Assembly: GCF_001955535.1 (NCBI RefSeq) | Contig: NZ_MPVN01000002.1 | Span: 372,001 to 436,000, forward strand | DNA: 64,000 nucleotides | Origin: Paenibacillus sp. FSL H7-0326 | GTDB taxonomy: Bacteria > Bacillota > Bacilli > Paenibacillales > Paenibacillaceae | Direction: 5' to 3' | Shown: in pieces, positions 1-7,973 of the stretch | Numbering within the stretch: the stretch's first letter is position 1 | Layout of the letters: each line of letters begins with the position of its first letter | The notes under the pieces: model-generated | Told to the model about the DNA's origin: nothing | Seen by the model: only the letters and a program-made list of their open reading frames with translations | Databases searched by the model: none | Translations under genes and position numbers: made by a program

Positions 1-823
1 TCCTGTACTCAAGCATACCTGCCGCATCATACTGATAGACCACATCCATCAGTGTCGGGAGCATTACAAAGTCTACCCCATTAAAGAGGTAAATCTCCCC
101 GATGGATGTTACCAGGAAAGATTCCCCCTGGGAGAAGCCATCCGTACTGTCAGGCATAGTAAGTACTGGTTCCTTCACGATCTGCTCTACATAGTTGTCA
201 GTAACCACTTGACGAATTACCCGACCTAGGTCATCGAACGCGAAGTAAGTTACCACATCCTTGTACTCCACCAAATCACTGATCGCATCCCAGGGGTCGA
301 TGGTATTAAGCTTCCCACGCTCTGCCGCTGTCATGCTTACGTGGTCTACACCGTCCGTAATCATATCAGCACTGTGCGTGTCAGGATGCTCGTACTTATT
401 TGCATCACTCTCAATAGCAGAGAGCTTATCTCTCTCAGCCCTGGTCATAGCTACCTTATTGGTTCCATCAGAGAGGATGTCAGCACTATGGGTACTTGGG
501 TGGGTATATACCACGATCTTGGTACCGTTAAGGGTCAACGCACCATTATCAGTATCGTTTAGAACCCTGTCCCCGCTCACCTTTGCGTAACCCTTGGTGC
601 TGTATGTGTACGCCGTTGGCTCTCCCTGATTGCTCGTGTCCTGACGCACCAAGTAAAGCCGCCCAACCTCTCCTGTAGATGGAAGCTCTGTCTTTAATCT
701 GACCGAGACCACGTTCCCTATCGAGACCGCATCAAGTCTACCATCCAGAGATGAGTATGAATCTCGGGCTTGCTTGACCTCCCTCTCTACCTTTGCCGCC
801 TTACTGAATGAAACAATATCCAT
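1..823 (-). CDS. Tail fibre protein, N-terminal part (runs off window)
   Basis: An ORF of 274 codons is open to the left edge, so only the N-terminus is seen. It starts at ATG 823 behind a GGGGGTG ribosome binding site. Two tandem copies of a phage-fibre motif of the type HPSTHSADxxxDGxxxVxMTxAERxKL lie at about residues 120-185; this repeat is typical of tail-fibre or appendage proteins of phages of Gram-positive hosts and is thought to build triple-stranded fibre segments. It is the last gene seen of the late tail and adhesion module. I infer a structural, probably trimeric host-recognition fibre; receptor specificity cannot be read because the C-terminus is missing. Confidence 0.75.
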   Translation of the reverse strand, partial: MDIVSFSKAAKVEREVKQARDSYSSLDGRLDAVSIGNVVSVRLKTELPSTGEVGRLYLVRQDTSNQGEPTAYTYSTKGYAKVSGDRVLNDTDNGALTLNGTKIVVYTHPSTHSADILSDGTNKVAMTRAERDKLSAIESDANKYEHPDTHSADMITDGVDHVSMTAAERGKLNTIDPWDAISDLVEYKDVVTYFAFDDLGRVIRQVVTDNYVEQIVKEPVLTMPDSTDGFSQGESFLVTSIGEIYLFNGVDFVMLPTLMDVVYQYDAAGMLEYR

Positions 824-833
824 AACGCACCCC

Positions 834-1229
834 CTACCTTGTCGTTAATCCTGTGACCTCAATCCAGAAGTCAGCAACGTCAGTCCCCAGGTTCTTGATT
901 GAAAGGTGCAGAGACGAAGTACCGTCTGCATCCTCGTAAGGGAGATCGAGCATATCGTAAATACCTTCCAGGAAGTTACCAGTCGAGTACTGAGCATTGT
1001 TGAAGTACAGTATTTCAGGCGTGGTGCCTGAGCTGTCTAATATATTGACCTCTACGTTCGTCTCCCTCGAAGGGATGACTCGCAAGGTCTTAATCAGGAA
1101 CCTAGGGTGATCCATCGGTATGGACACGATTGCCTTAGACCCACCGCCTACAGATTCAACTTTCCAACCCAGTGCTACAGGCATGAACACCTTTCTCATC
1201 TCCTCCATCAGCTTCCATGTTCTGTTCAA
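834..1229 (-). CDS. Hypothetical virion-associated protein, 131 aa
   Basis: The start is a TTG at 1229, supported by an AAGGAGG site 7 bases upstream. It overlaps the stop codon of the previous gene by 4 bases (TTGA), so the two are probably translationally coupled. An internal ATG at 1208 lacks such a site. The product has no recognisable domain; the pattern of alternating hydrophobic residues suggests a small beta-rich protein. The peptide KNLGTDVA near its C-terminus recurs in the paralogous protein encoded at 2609-3565, a weak hint of shared ancestry. Its position among fibre genes suggests a virion or baseplate accessory role, which is inference only. Confidence 0.7.
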   Translation of the reverse strand: MNRTWKLMEEMRKVFMPVALGWKVESVGGGSKAIVSIPMDHPRFLIKTLRVIPSRETNVEVNILDSSGTTPEILYFNNAQYSTGNFLEGIYDMLDLPYEDADGTSSLHLSIKNLGTDVADFWIEVTGLTTR

Positions 1230-1786
1230 CTATTGTCCCTCCTTCTCGGGATGTGAGTATCAGGATACCTACGGGGTCGAAGTACGGTGGTTGTTCCCCC
1301 ACCTACTCCATTGTTCGTCCAGTCTCCCCACGTCTTACCTGTAAGGTCTTCTTGGTGAACTGGAATCCTGACCTTGATAACAGCGTCCAGTCCGTTATAG
1401 TTCTCCTTCACTCGTATACCATGTAGGGACTCTCTAACTATCCCTACCCCATTACTACTAGGGACAATCTCAACACGTTGGACTAAGTTTAGCTCGGAGG
1501 GCTGTCCTAGGAATGTACGCTCCCCGTACTGGTACTTGTCTGAAATAAACCCGTTCAGTTTATCTTCGTGGTTATCCATCACACGCCATGTTCCCCATCG
1601 GTAAATGTCAACCATCTCCGCAGTTGTGCTCAGAAGACCGACCTCATACGACATCTCCCGCCCGTCAAAAACTTCAGGAACCACTTCCTGGTTGTATCCA
1701 ATACTGAACAGCTTGGCGATCCTCCCTTTAGGGGAAAGGGAGCCGTTAGCGGCGGCTCCCCCAATACTTCCGTTATATACTGCCAT
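1226..1786 (-). CDS. Hypothetical virion-associated protein, 186 aa
   Basis: Starts at ATG 1786 behind GGTGAT, 5 bases upstream, and overlaps the next gene by 4 bases. The N-terminus is rich in Gly and Ala (GSIGGAAANGSLSPKG), as in many phage structural proteins, followed by about 170 residues of mixed sequence with several Trp and Tyr residues (YRWGTWRV, KTWGDWTN). No family was recognised. Because it lies between the five-member paralogue group and a tail fibre and is tightly packed with its neighbours, a structural role in the tail tip is likely but not shown. Confidence 0.7.
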   Translation of the reverse strand: MAVYNGSIGGAAANGSLSPKGRIAKLFSIGYNQEVVPEVFDGREMSYEVGLLSTTAEMVDIYRWGTWRVMDNHEDKLNGFISDKYQYGERTFLGQPSELNLVQRVEIVPSSNGVGIVRESLHGIRVKENYNGLDAVIKVRIPVHQEDLTGKTWGDWTNNGVGGGTTTVLRPRRYPDTHIPRRRDNS

Positions 1787-1800
1787 CTGTAATCACCGCC

Positions 1801-2592
1801 CTAGTTCATTAGTACGGCGACCGTTGACCCCGTGAGGAAACTCTGACCTCCGATGGACAAGGAGTACACCTTATACGTCTTCGTACCCACTTTGATCTCG
1901 TCCCCATGGGATACACCTGCTGAAGGTACCGCGTAGATGTCGATGAGTTCTCCCCGCGCACCTTCTACCCCGTTGCACATAATCAACGGAGCGAGATGAT
2001 ACAAAGAACCCCATCCTGGGTTTACTGGAAGCATTGCAGAGTAAGCATCATAGATGTTGTTCACCGTAAGCTTATCCTTGTCTCTGAGAGTCCTGATCCC
2101 GTTGTCCCCGTTATAACTCAGACCGATCCCGAGAGCCGAGGAGTCATTCTCAGTTGCATACCTGTTAAGGACTCCGAAATACCCAAGGTTAGCTACACCT
2201 GAAACAGAGTTCACATCACCTTGTAGGTAGATAATGATGCGGTTAGGTTGAACAGATACTTGGTAGTCGATCAAGAGGTTACTGTCAACCAAAGTGTTAT
2301 GAACAACGAAGTCCTTCTTAATCTCAGCCCTACTCACGGGAATACTTCCGTCAGCCGACATAACATCTTCAGCAACACCCACAACTAACTTGTTTCCTGT
2401 GATGCTTTTGCTATTACCTACCTCAAGTCGAAAGAACAATTTATCTGTTCCAGTCGTACCTACCGATTTTAGTACGAGAGAGCTTGCATTCTCGTAATGG
2501 ATAGACCAAGGAGAGCTGACAATAGTCTTGAACCCTTGGACGATATTTGCGTACAGCTCATTCAATTTCACTTTACCTGAGAATGTTGCCAT
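1801..2592 (-). CDS. Paralogous tail-tip/adhesion family protein, 263 aa
   Basis: One of five related proteins in the window (others at 2609-3565, 3569-4633, 18828-19964 and 19981-21933). The shared C-terminal signature is a Tyr/Phe-rich segment, then a Pro-containing strand, then (E/A)G-x-RG, about 15 residues, a hydrophilic turn with DE or GDE, and a final strand ending in Tyr-Lys/Arg-Val-Tyr or Phe. Here it reads YHLAPLIMCNGVEGARGEL followed by HGDEIKVG. An AGGAGG site lies 12 bases before ATG 2592. The family is unknown to me; repetition among fibre genes suggests receptor-binding or appendage subunits. Confidence 0.75.
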   Translation of the reverse strand: MATFSGKVKLNELYANIVQGFKTIVSSPWSIHYENASSLVLKSVGTTGTDKLFFRLEVGNSKSITGNKLVVGVAEDVMSADGSIPVSRAEIKKDFVVHNTLVDSNLLIDYQVSVQPNRIIIYLQGDVNSVSGVANLGYFGVLNRYATENDSSALGIGLSYNGDNGIRTLRDKDKLTVNNIYDAYSAMLPVNPGWGSLYHLAPLIMCNGVEGARGELIDIYAVPSAGVSHGDEIKVGTKTYKVYSLSIGGQSFLTGSTVAVLMN

Positions 2593-2608
2593 GTCTCATG
2601 GACACCTC

Positions 2609-3565
2609 CTATATTGGGAATAACAAAGCTCTCTGCCCGCCACCTAGAACACGAGCACCGTGGAAGAACTTCGGTCGGGAGTAGAGATTGTTCTGACTAG
2701 AGATGTAGTAGTATCTGCCATTGTCAGCGTTAGGGTAATCCTGATCTACTACATGGAAGACGTAGTACTTACCGTCAGCTCCTAAGTCTAGGATAGAACC
2801 ATCAGGGTGTTGAACACCGTTCTTGAATACGATTGATCGCATACCTTTTAACTCTCCGCGAACACCTTCTTGAGGGTGGTACACCATGAAAGGTGTTACG
2901 TAATAGCGAGAACCAAGCCCTGGGGAAGCAAGAGATTCAGTTCCGAAGTTGTATAGTTCATACTCTGTACCGTTACGAGAAGTTCTAACTACCCCTCGTG
3001 GTGTATCGTACTGATCGGCGGTATTATCGTCATGAAGGTTGAAAGGCATATGAGTAAACACACCGTAGAACTTGTTAGCAATAGCGGGGTCTTCGGTCTC
3101 GACAGCCTGACATCTACCTAGGTAAATCCGAACAGGGTACCCAGTAGTGTGATTGTCCAACCTCTCTCCGTGAATGAACATTACGTCTTCATTGGTAATG
3201 ACCGTCCACTTATAGTTGATATTGTACTGCCCTGAATAGCACATGAACGGAGTCTCCGTGTAAGCACTGCTAGTGAATCCCGCAGGAGGGTTGGTGTACA
3301 TATCAGGAGTTGCAACGTCGGTACCCAGGTTTTTCATCCCCCACCTGATGCTCACACCTCGCGCATGAGCGAACACGCACATAGTGAAGCGCATTTGACT
3401 GTCTTTCCTGTTGGTAGCAACCGCATTACCCCAGTTAGCGTAAGTAGTTTCCGCTGTGTACTTTACAACCCAGTAAGGGTCTACCGCATTGGTTAGTGCG
3501 GTAGCTAGTTGATTAGCAAACGTGTTTAGAGTACTTGTGAACTCGTGTCTACGAACCATTGTCAA
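2609..3565 (-). CDS. Paralogous tail-tip/adhesion family protein, 318 aa
   Basis: Second member of the five-protein family and closest to the neighbour at 3569-4633: both carry RRxEF near the N-terminus, SSRNGT or TSRNGT, a (P/S)SPGxGxR(Y/F) turn, and EGVRGE followed by PDGSILDLG and YYVFH, and both end in GGGQR-LLF. A TTG at 3565 lies 8 bases from AGGAGG, the best spacing; an ATG two codons on (3559) is the alternative. The pair probably arose by tandem duplication. No catalytic motif is visible. I infer a structural tail-tip component, with divergence between copies consistent with adaptation to different surface ligands. Confidence 0.75.
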   Translation of the reverse strand: MTMVRRHEFTSTLNTFANQLATALTNAVDPYWVVKYTAETTYANWGNAVATNRKDSQMRFTMCVFAHARGVSIRWGMKNLGTDVATPDMYTNPPAGFTSSAYTETPFMCYSGQYNINYKWTVITNEDVMFIHGERLDNHTTGYPVRIYLGRCQAVETEDPAIANKFYGVFTHMPFNLHDDNTADQYDTPRGVVRTSRNGTEYELYNFGTESLASPGLGSRYYVTPFMVYHPQEGVRGELKGMRSIVFKNGVQHPDGSILDLGADGKYYVFHVVDQDYPNADNGRYYYISSQNNLYSRPKFFHGARVLGGGQRALLFPI

Positions 3566-3568
3566 GGG

Positions 3569-4633
3569 TTACACCTCCTTCTCAATCTCAAACAAGAGTA
3601 CCCTCTGTCCCCCGCCTAAGAGGAGGGAAGAATCAAAGAAATAAGGTTGCCCGTTAACATACGACCCACTCGTTGTAAACCACCCTTGGTAGGAAGTGGG
3701 GTATGCCTGGGAGGTGGCGTGAAACACGTAGTACCGCTCCTCCCCCAAGTCAAGAATAGAACCATCGGGGTACTTACTTGCGTCCCTTAGAACTGCTGTC
3801 CTCACCCCGTGAAACTCCCCTCGAACACCCTCGTTACCGTGCCACACATAGAAAGGAGAAATAAAGAATCTACCGCCCACCCCTGGGGAAGGCACCTGAC
3901 TACTTGTAGCAAAGTGGTACAAGGCGTTTGGAGTACCATTGCGAGAGCTTCTTACATAACCCGATCCTGAGCTGTATTTTAGCTCATCCTCGGCATCGTC
4001 TAGGCTCATAGGAAAGTGGCTAAATACACCAACGAAGTCGTTTGCAATTAACGGGTCTTCATCTTCAAAGGGTTTAAGTCTACCCATATACAAACGTACT
4101 GGATAAGCCTGGGCAGGGTAGTTTTGCGGCTCCCCGTATACGAAGATGTAATCCTCAGCCGTAAACACAGTCCACTTGTAGTACGTGTTTACATGGGAGC
4201 TTGTAGTTGCACTACTGTTGACGTATGAATCTCCTGTTTGGAAAGGTATCTCTGACCTGCTACCCACATTCGTGGATAGGTCGGGGATGACGGAAGACCC
4301 GTTGTTTCTAATCCCTACCTTCATGATGTGGTTCTTGTAGGACATCCTATCACTCCAGGAGTTTACACAAGACAAGGTAACACAGATAGTGAAAAACATA
4401 CTTGGGTCTTTCACATTCTTCGCGGTAATTGTTCCGTAGTTAACAACGTTATGGTTGGTTCCACTCCACACCTTAGAGTTCGCGTAAGTGTTGTTTGCGC
4501 TATAACCCCACTCCCAGTGAATGTCCCCGTAAAGTTCTTGAGACATGGTATTGTAAAGCTCGGACGCGAAGGTCGTTGTGGTAGCATAGAACTCATATCT
4601 ACGTAATGATCCTAACAGTTGATTTTCAGCCAT
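3569..4633 (-). CDS. Paralogous tail-tip/adhesion family protein, 354 aa
   Basis: Third member of the five-protein family. Starts at ATG 4633 with AGGAGG 8 bases upstream; its stop lies 3 bases before the start of the next gene, which repeats the same architecture. Compared with that neighbour it carries an extra segment near the N-terminus, with a cluster of Asn, Ser and Tyr residues (about residues 40-70). The conserved C-terminal signature (EGVRGE, PDGSILDLG, YYVFH, GGGQRVLLF) is intact. No signal peptide or membrane segment is present, as expected for a virion protein assembled in the cytoplasm. Confidence 0.75.
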   Translation of the reverse strand: MAENQLLGSLRRYEFYATTTTFASELYNTMSQELYGDIHWEWGYSANNTYANSKVWSGTNHNVVNYGTITAKNVKDPSMFFTICVTLSCVNSWSDRMSYKNHIMKVGIRNNGSSVIPDLSTNVGSRSEIPFQTGDSYVNSSATTSSHVNTYYKWTVFTAEDYIFVYGEPQNYPAQAYPVRLYMGRLKPFEDEDPLIANDFVGVFSHFPMSLDDAEDELKYSSGSGYVRSSRNGTPNALYHFATSSQVPSPGVGGRFFISPFYVWHGNEGVRGEFHGVRTAVLRDASKYPDGSILDLGEERYYVFHATSQAYPTSYQGWFTTSGSYVNGQPYFFDSSLLLGGGQRVLLFEIEKEV

Positions 4634-4647
4634 TCACAGCACCTCCT

Positions 4648-4998
4648 TTAAGCTCCAAATCTTGTCCGCATGTCTCGCAAGATATGCTCTTTAATTACCG
4701 CAAGAAGCACGGCTTTGATGTTGTCGTCACGCTCTTTTACTAACGCAGAGTGCTCCTCGTCCTTGTCCTGTAATTCCCTCTCCGTTTCCTCCCCTGTAAG
4801 GATAAGTTCGGATACGTCAGGAATTGCCTGTAACGAGGGTAGGAACTTTTGAGCTACGCTATCAAACAGGATATTACTCTGAAAAGAAAACACCAGAGTC
4901 TCGAATTCACCTTTTGTGAAAGACTCCTGGTTATTTCCCGAGAGCTTGTCCAGGATAGTAGGGACTGCAAATTTCACATCCTGTACTGTCTTAGCCAT
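4648..4998 (-). CDS. Hypothetical protein, 116 aa, charged C-terminal helix
   Basis: Small acidic protein starting at ATG 4998, one base after the stop of the 588-aa fibre gene. Residues 70-105 are strongly charged and helix-prone (EETERELQDKDEEHSALVKE), so a short coiled coil is likely. No family recognised. Genes of this kind next to a long fibre are often fibre assembly chaperones or adaptors, but nothing in the sequence proves that here. The ribosome binding site is weak (AAAGG), which fits coupling to the upstream gene. Confidence 0.65.
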   Translation of the reverse strand: MAKTVQDVKFAVPTILDKLSGNNQESFTKGEFETLVFSFQSNILFDSVAQKFLPSLQAIPDVSELILTGEETERELQDKDEEHSALVKERDDNIKAVLLAVIKEHILRDMRTRFGA

Positions 4999-4999
4999 A

Positions 5000-6766
5000 T
5001 CAAATCACAACCTTTCTTATTTTAGTACCTGTGATGTTCCCTGTAGCATCATACTCGAAGGTCTTCTTGACTCCTTGACCGTCATAGATCAAAGTCTCGG
5101 TAGCCACTGTTCCATCATCATTGTATGTGAACGATGTCTTCTTCAAGAGCTGAGGGGTCACCCCCGTAGTATAGACTTCCTCGGATTCAATGTCCCCGTT
5201 AGAGAAGTAGTTGTACTTGATGTCGAGATCAAGACCTGTCCCCTCAAGGAATGTAATCCTTCTCCTTACGTCTGTATCATCGTAAGTGTCCCCGCCTTGC
5301 AAGACATAGTACATTGCACCGTTATTGATCTCACGTTCCACCTTGCCCGCCGAGTCGCGCTGATACTCAATACTCTTGAGCTGACCGTTACTCTCTGTGA
5401 TTGCTTGACGTTCAACGTTACCGTTGACATCGTAGAAATACTCAATCGTGCGGTTGATACCACCAGTAACAGTCTCAGTGTGAACCTTTCCATCAGGGTA
5501 GTAAGTATAGTCGGTAATGGAGGTTGTGTTGATGATAGAACCCCTTCCGATCACTGTCACCCGCGCTTCCTTAGGTACGTCGAACGTGAAACGAATTACG
5601 GTCTCGCTATACTCGATGTAGTCGTCCAAGACATCCATACGAATACCGTCGAGGAAAACCTCTGCCGAGTTGGAGCCGATCACGTACTTGGGGATTGTGA
5701 AGTCCCTCTGAGAACTTAGGCGAGTATCAGGCGGTGAAGTAAAATGGAATACCGATTGGTGCTCCATAGTACCACGGCTCTCTGCCAACTCAAGTCGGCT
5801 TTGCATGTTGTCAAGCCTGTCCTTCAGGGCATCGTATACAACGCCGTTCTTGTCCTCACGAGAATCTTTAACCTCTCTAACTACCTTATCTAGGTCGGTC
5901 TGCATGGCAGTGATCGCCTTGCCCTGGTTAGTAATAGAAGTCTTGTGACCGTCTACGTCAGTCTCAAGATTTGCTACCTTCTCCTGAAGGTCGGCTACAT
6001 CTACCTCAACAGAGCCTTTAGTTAGGAAGTATCTGAAGTCGGTTGCCGTGAGAGCTGTCGTTGGAGACAGACCCACGTCAATGCCGCCAATGATAATAGC
6101 ATTGTCAGGCTCCTGGTTATCCGTGCCATACGAATAAGAGCCATCTTCGTGAAGGAAGATGTAGTAAGAGGTATTCGCCGTTATGTCAGGGATAGATAAG
6201 TTCTGAGTGAATTTATCGACGATGGACTTGTTAATACTCGCCCGCCCTGCTTGAATGGTCACCACAACACTATTGGTTGCATCCTCATAGACAGGATTTG
6301 TAACGCTTAGGTCAGTAATCGGTTGCTTAGCAACTTCATCAATGTACTGCTCAAGACTTTCGAAGCGATCACCTACGGACGCTTCAGCTCCTCTAGCGTT
6401 CTTGATTTCAGTCTCCGCAAGGCTTAACCGTTTCTCGTGATCGTTCTGATTTGTTTGCAGAGTAGCAACGTCTTTAACTAATACAAGTGCATCCCTCTCA
6501 TAATTATCAAGACGGTTCTCATGCTTGGTAACCGTTTCTTCGAGATTTGTCAGCCTTTCTTCGTGATCTTCGACAGTAATCTTATTGTCGTTAGCCGTTG
6601 TCTCGATCTTATTAATACGGTCACCAAGGCTTAACTCTGAACCCCTAGCACCCTCCACTTCAGCGATAGAGAAGTCAATCTCCTCATGCGTATGTGTGCC
6701 GATGTCGGTCAGTTCCTTATGGCTCTTGAGTGAGTCTGAATGGGACTGGTTAATCCTTACTGACAT
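5000..6766 (-). CDS. Long tail fibre protein with coiled-coil shaft and YD-like repeats, 588 aa
   Basis: Starts at ATG 6766 with GGAGG 7 bases upstream and a promoter-like element just before it. Residues 1-150 contain heptad-like runs (DRINKIETTANDNKITVEDH, KHENRLDNYERD, LQTNQNDHEKRL) typical of trimeric fibre shafts. Twice the motif ARG-(S/A)E-xSxGDR occurs, introducing each coil. A second coiled coil spans about 255-325. The C-terminal third (about 420-588) holds short repeats of the YxxDGxVxxE or YDxxGNVxRQ type, resembling YD/RHS repeats that form beta-strand shells. This is a virion adhesion fibre; the tip specificity is unknown. Confidence 0.8.
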   Translation of the reverse strand: MSVRINQSHSDSLKSHKELTDIGTHTHEEIDFSIAEVEGARGSELSLGDRINKIETTANDNKITVEDHEERLTNLEETVTKHENRLDNYERDALVLVKDVATLQTNQNDHEKRLSLAETEIKNARGAEASVGDRFESLEQYIDEVAKQPITDLSVTNPVYEDATNSVVVTIQAGRASINKSIVDKFTQNLSIPDITANTSYYIFLHEDGSYSYGTDNQEPDNAIIIGGIDVGLSPTTALTATDFRYFLTKGSVEVDVADLQEKVANLETDVDGHKTSITNQGKAITAMQTDLDKVVREVKDSREDKNGVVYDALKDRLDNMQSRLELAESRGTMEHQSVFHFTSPPDTRLSSQRDFTIPKYVIGSNSAEVFLDGIRMDVLDDYIEYSETVIRFTFDVPKEARVTVIGRGSIINTTSITDYTYYPDGKVHTETVTGGINRTIEYFYDVNGNVERQAITESNGQLKSIEYQRDSAGKVEREINNGAMYYVLQGGDTYDDTDVRRRITFLEGTGLDLDIKYNYFSNGDIESEEVYTTGVTPQLLKKTSFTYNDDGTVATETLIYDGQGVKKTFEYDATGNITGTKIRKVVI

Positions 6767-6796
6767 TTGACCACCTCCGATCTTGCCCCTAATTTA

Positions 6797-6825
6797 TCTA
6801 TACGATGTAACTCGGGATATTTTAA
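6797..6825 (-). promoter_or_regulatory. Class 1 phage promoter
   Basis: Reads TTAAAA, 17 bases, TATAGA on the minus strand, with CG directly before the -10, matching the element found at seven other sites in this window. It lies about 30 bases upstream of the start of the 588-aa fibre gene. Confidence 0.7.
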
Positions 6826-6826
6826 G

Positions 6827-7957
6827 TCACAGGTAAGTGGAATACATCTTCAGAGAGAACTTGACTTGTGAAGCGTACCTATCCTGCGAGTCCTCCCGCG
6901 CCATCCTCAGCCAAAACTTATATGACTGCCCTGGCTCAATTTTGAACGCTGTTACCGAGTAACTGAATCCACCTGGGAAGCCGCCGACATCAGGAGCGAT
7001 CTGAACCTTATCTGTCCCTGTTGTCAACGCAAAAGTGACATCCTTGAAGTCACCCGTCATCATAGGGTTCTTGGCGAACATCTGAACCTCTTGCGTAGCT
7101 GAGCCGCCCGCAGTCAAGTAGCCAAGAAAGCGATCAGTATTCGGAGTAAGGAGTACATCAAAGTACCCGCCACTCTCTGTTGATTCCTTGTAATAAAGGT
7201 CAGGAATTACCTCGAAGTACATTAAGTCTCCTTTGTAGACCTTAATGTCGTCCATTCCCTGGAACCTGTTACCGTCCAATAGCTCTACACCGAAGTTTCC
7301 TTCAAACGGGTAAGGGTACCTATCCAGTTCAAAGATCACGGAGGTCTCCTCACTTCTGCACACCTTGGTTTCAAGAACCACGCCGTTGCTGTCGATTAGA
7401 TCAACTTTAGTTCCCTTCGTCAGGTTATCTACCGTCACGGACGTTCCCCTGTTCACCCTGATGTATTCAACGGTCAACGGATGATCTCCATCGCCCCGCA
7501 GGTACAGCCCAATCTTAGGTGCCCCACTAAGCTCTACGCTACCGAGGATGTTCCAAATGACACCATCATCTGACCAGTAGGCTGTGAAGTAGTTGTGGTC
7601 ACGCACAAGGCGAATCCATGGGTAGGTCTTCAACAGCGGTGTTGGTAATGATGTATCCAGGAACTCCTCAATTTCCATATAGTTGTGCTCGTCCACAAAA
7701 ACGACAATCCCACCGAAACAACCTTCTTTGTCAGGGTTGTAGTTGTTCTTCACGTCCATAACGAATTGCTTGGTATCCGTTAAAGGTTTGAGGAACATAT
7801 AAAGAGTAGGGGCACCATGTTTAAGAACAAGGTTGCCCCCACTTACTTCATATCGGGTGGGGTCGTTAGGGAGCACTTCCCACTTGGGGTCAAGGTTAGA
7901 GTTCAGGAAGTCGTCTTCATAAATCCTCCCCGACTCCATAAGCCTTGCAACTCCCAT
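6827..7957 (-). CDS. Tail/baseplate protein with concanavalin A-like lectin domain, 376 aa
   Basis: Starts at ATG 7957 with AAGGGGTG 5 bases upstream. Residues 15-160 follow the layout of concanavalin A-like (DUF1349-type) sandwiches: DDFLNSxLDPKWEV, a GGIVVFVDEHNYMEIE strand pair, IRLVRDHNYFTAYWSDDGVIW, and GLYLRGDGDHPLTVEYIRV. Such domains bind carbohydrate. The rest is beta-rich, ending with a second domain (about 230-376). It sits between two large adhesion proteins and next to a promoter, suggesting a cell-wall-polysaccharide-binding component of the tail tip. The lectin fold call is by pattern; the ligand is unknown. Confidence 0.75.
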   Translation of the reverse strand: MGVARLMESGRIYEDDFLNSNLDPKWEVLPNDPTRYEVSGGNLVLKHGAPTLYMFLKPLTDTKQFVMDVKNNYNPDKEGCFGGIVVFVDEHNYMEIEEFLDTSLPTPLLKTYPWIRLVRDHNYFTAYWSDDGVIWNILGSVELSGAPKIGLYLRGDGDHPLTVEYIRVNRGTSVTVDNLTKGTKVDLIDSNGVVLETKVCRSEETSVIFELDRYPYPFEGNFGVELLDGNRFQGMDDIKVYKGDLMYFEVIPDLYYKESTESGGYFDVLLTPNTDRFLGYLTAGGSATQEVQMFAKNPMMTGDFKDVTFALTTGTDKVQIAPDVGGFPGGFSYSVTAFKIEPGQSYKFWLRMAREDSQDRYASQVKFSLKMYSTYL

Positions 7958-7973
7958 ACAGACACCCCTTTCT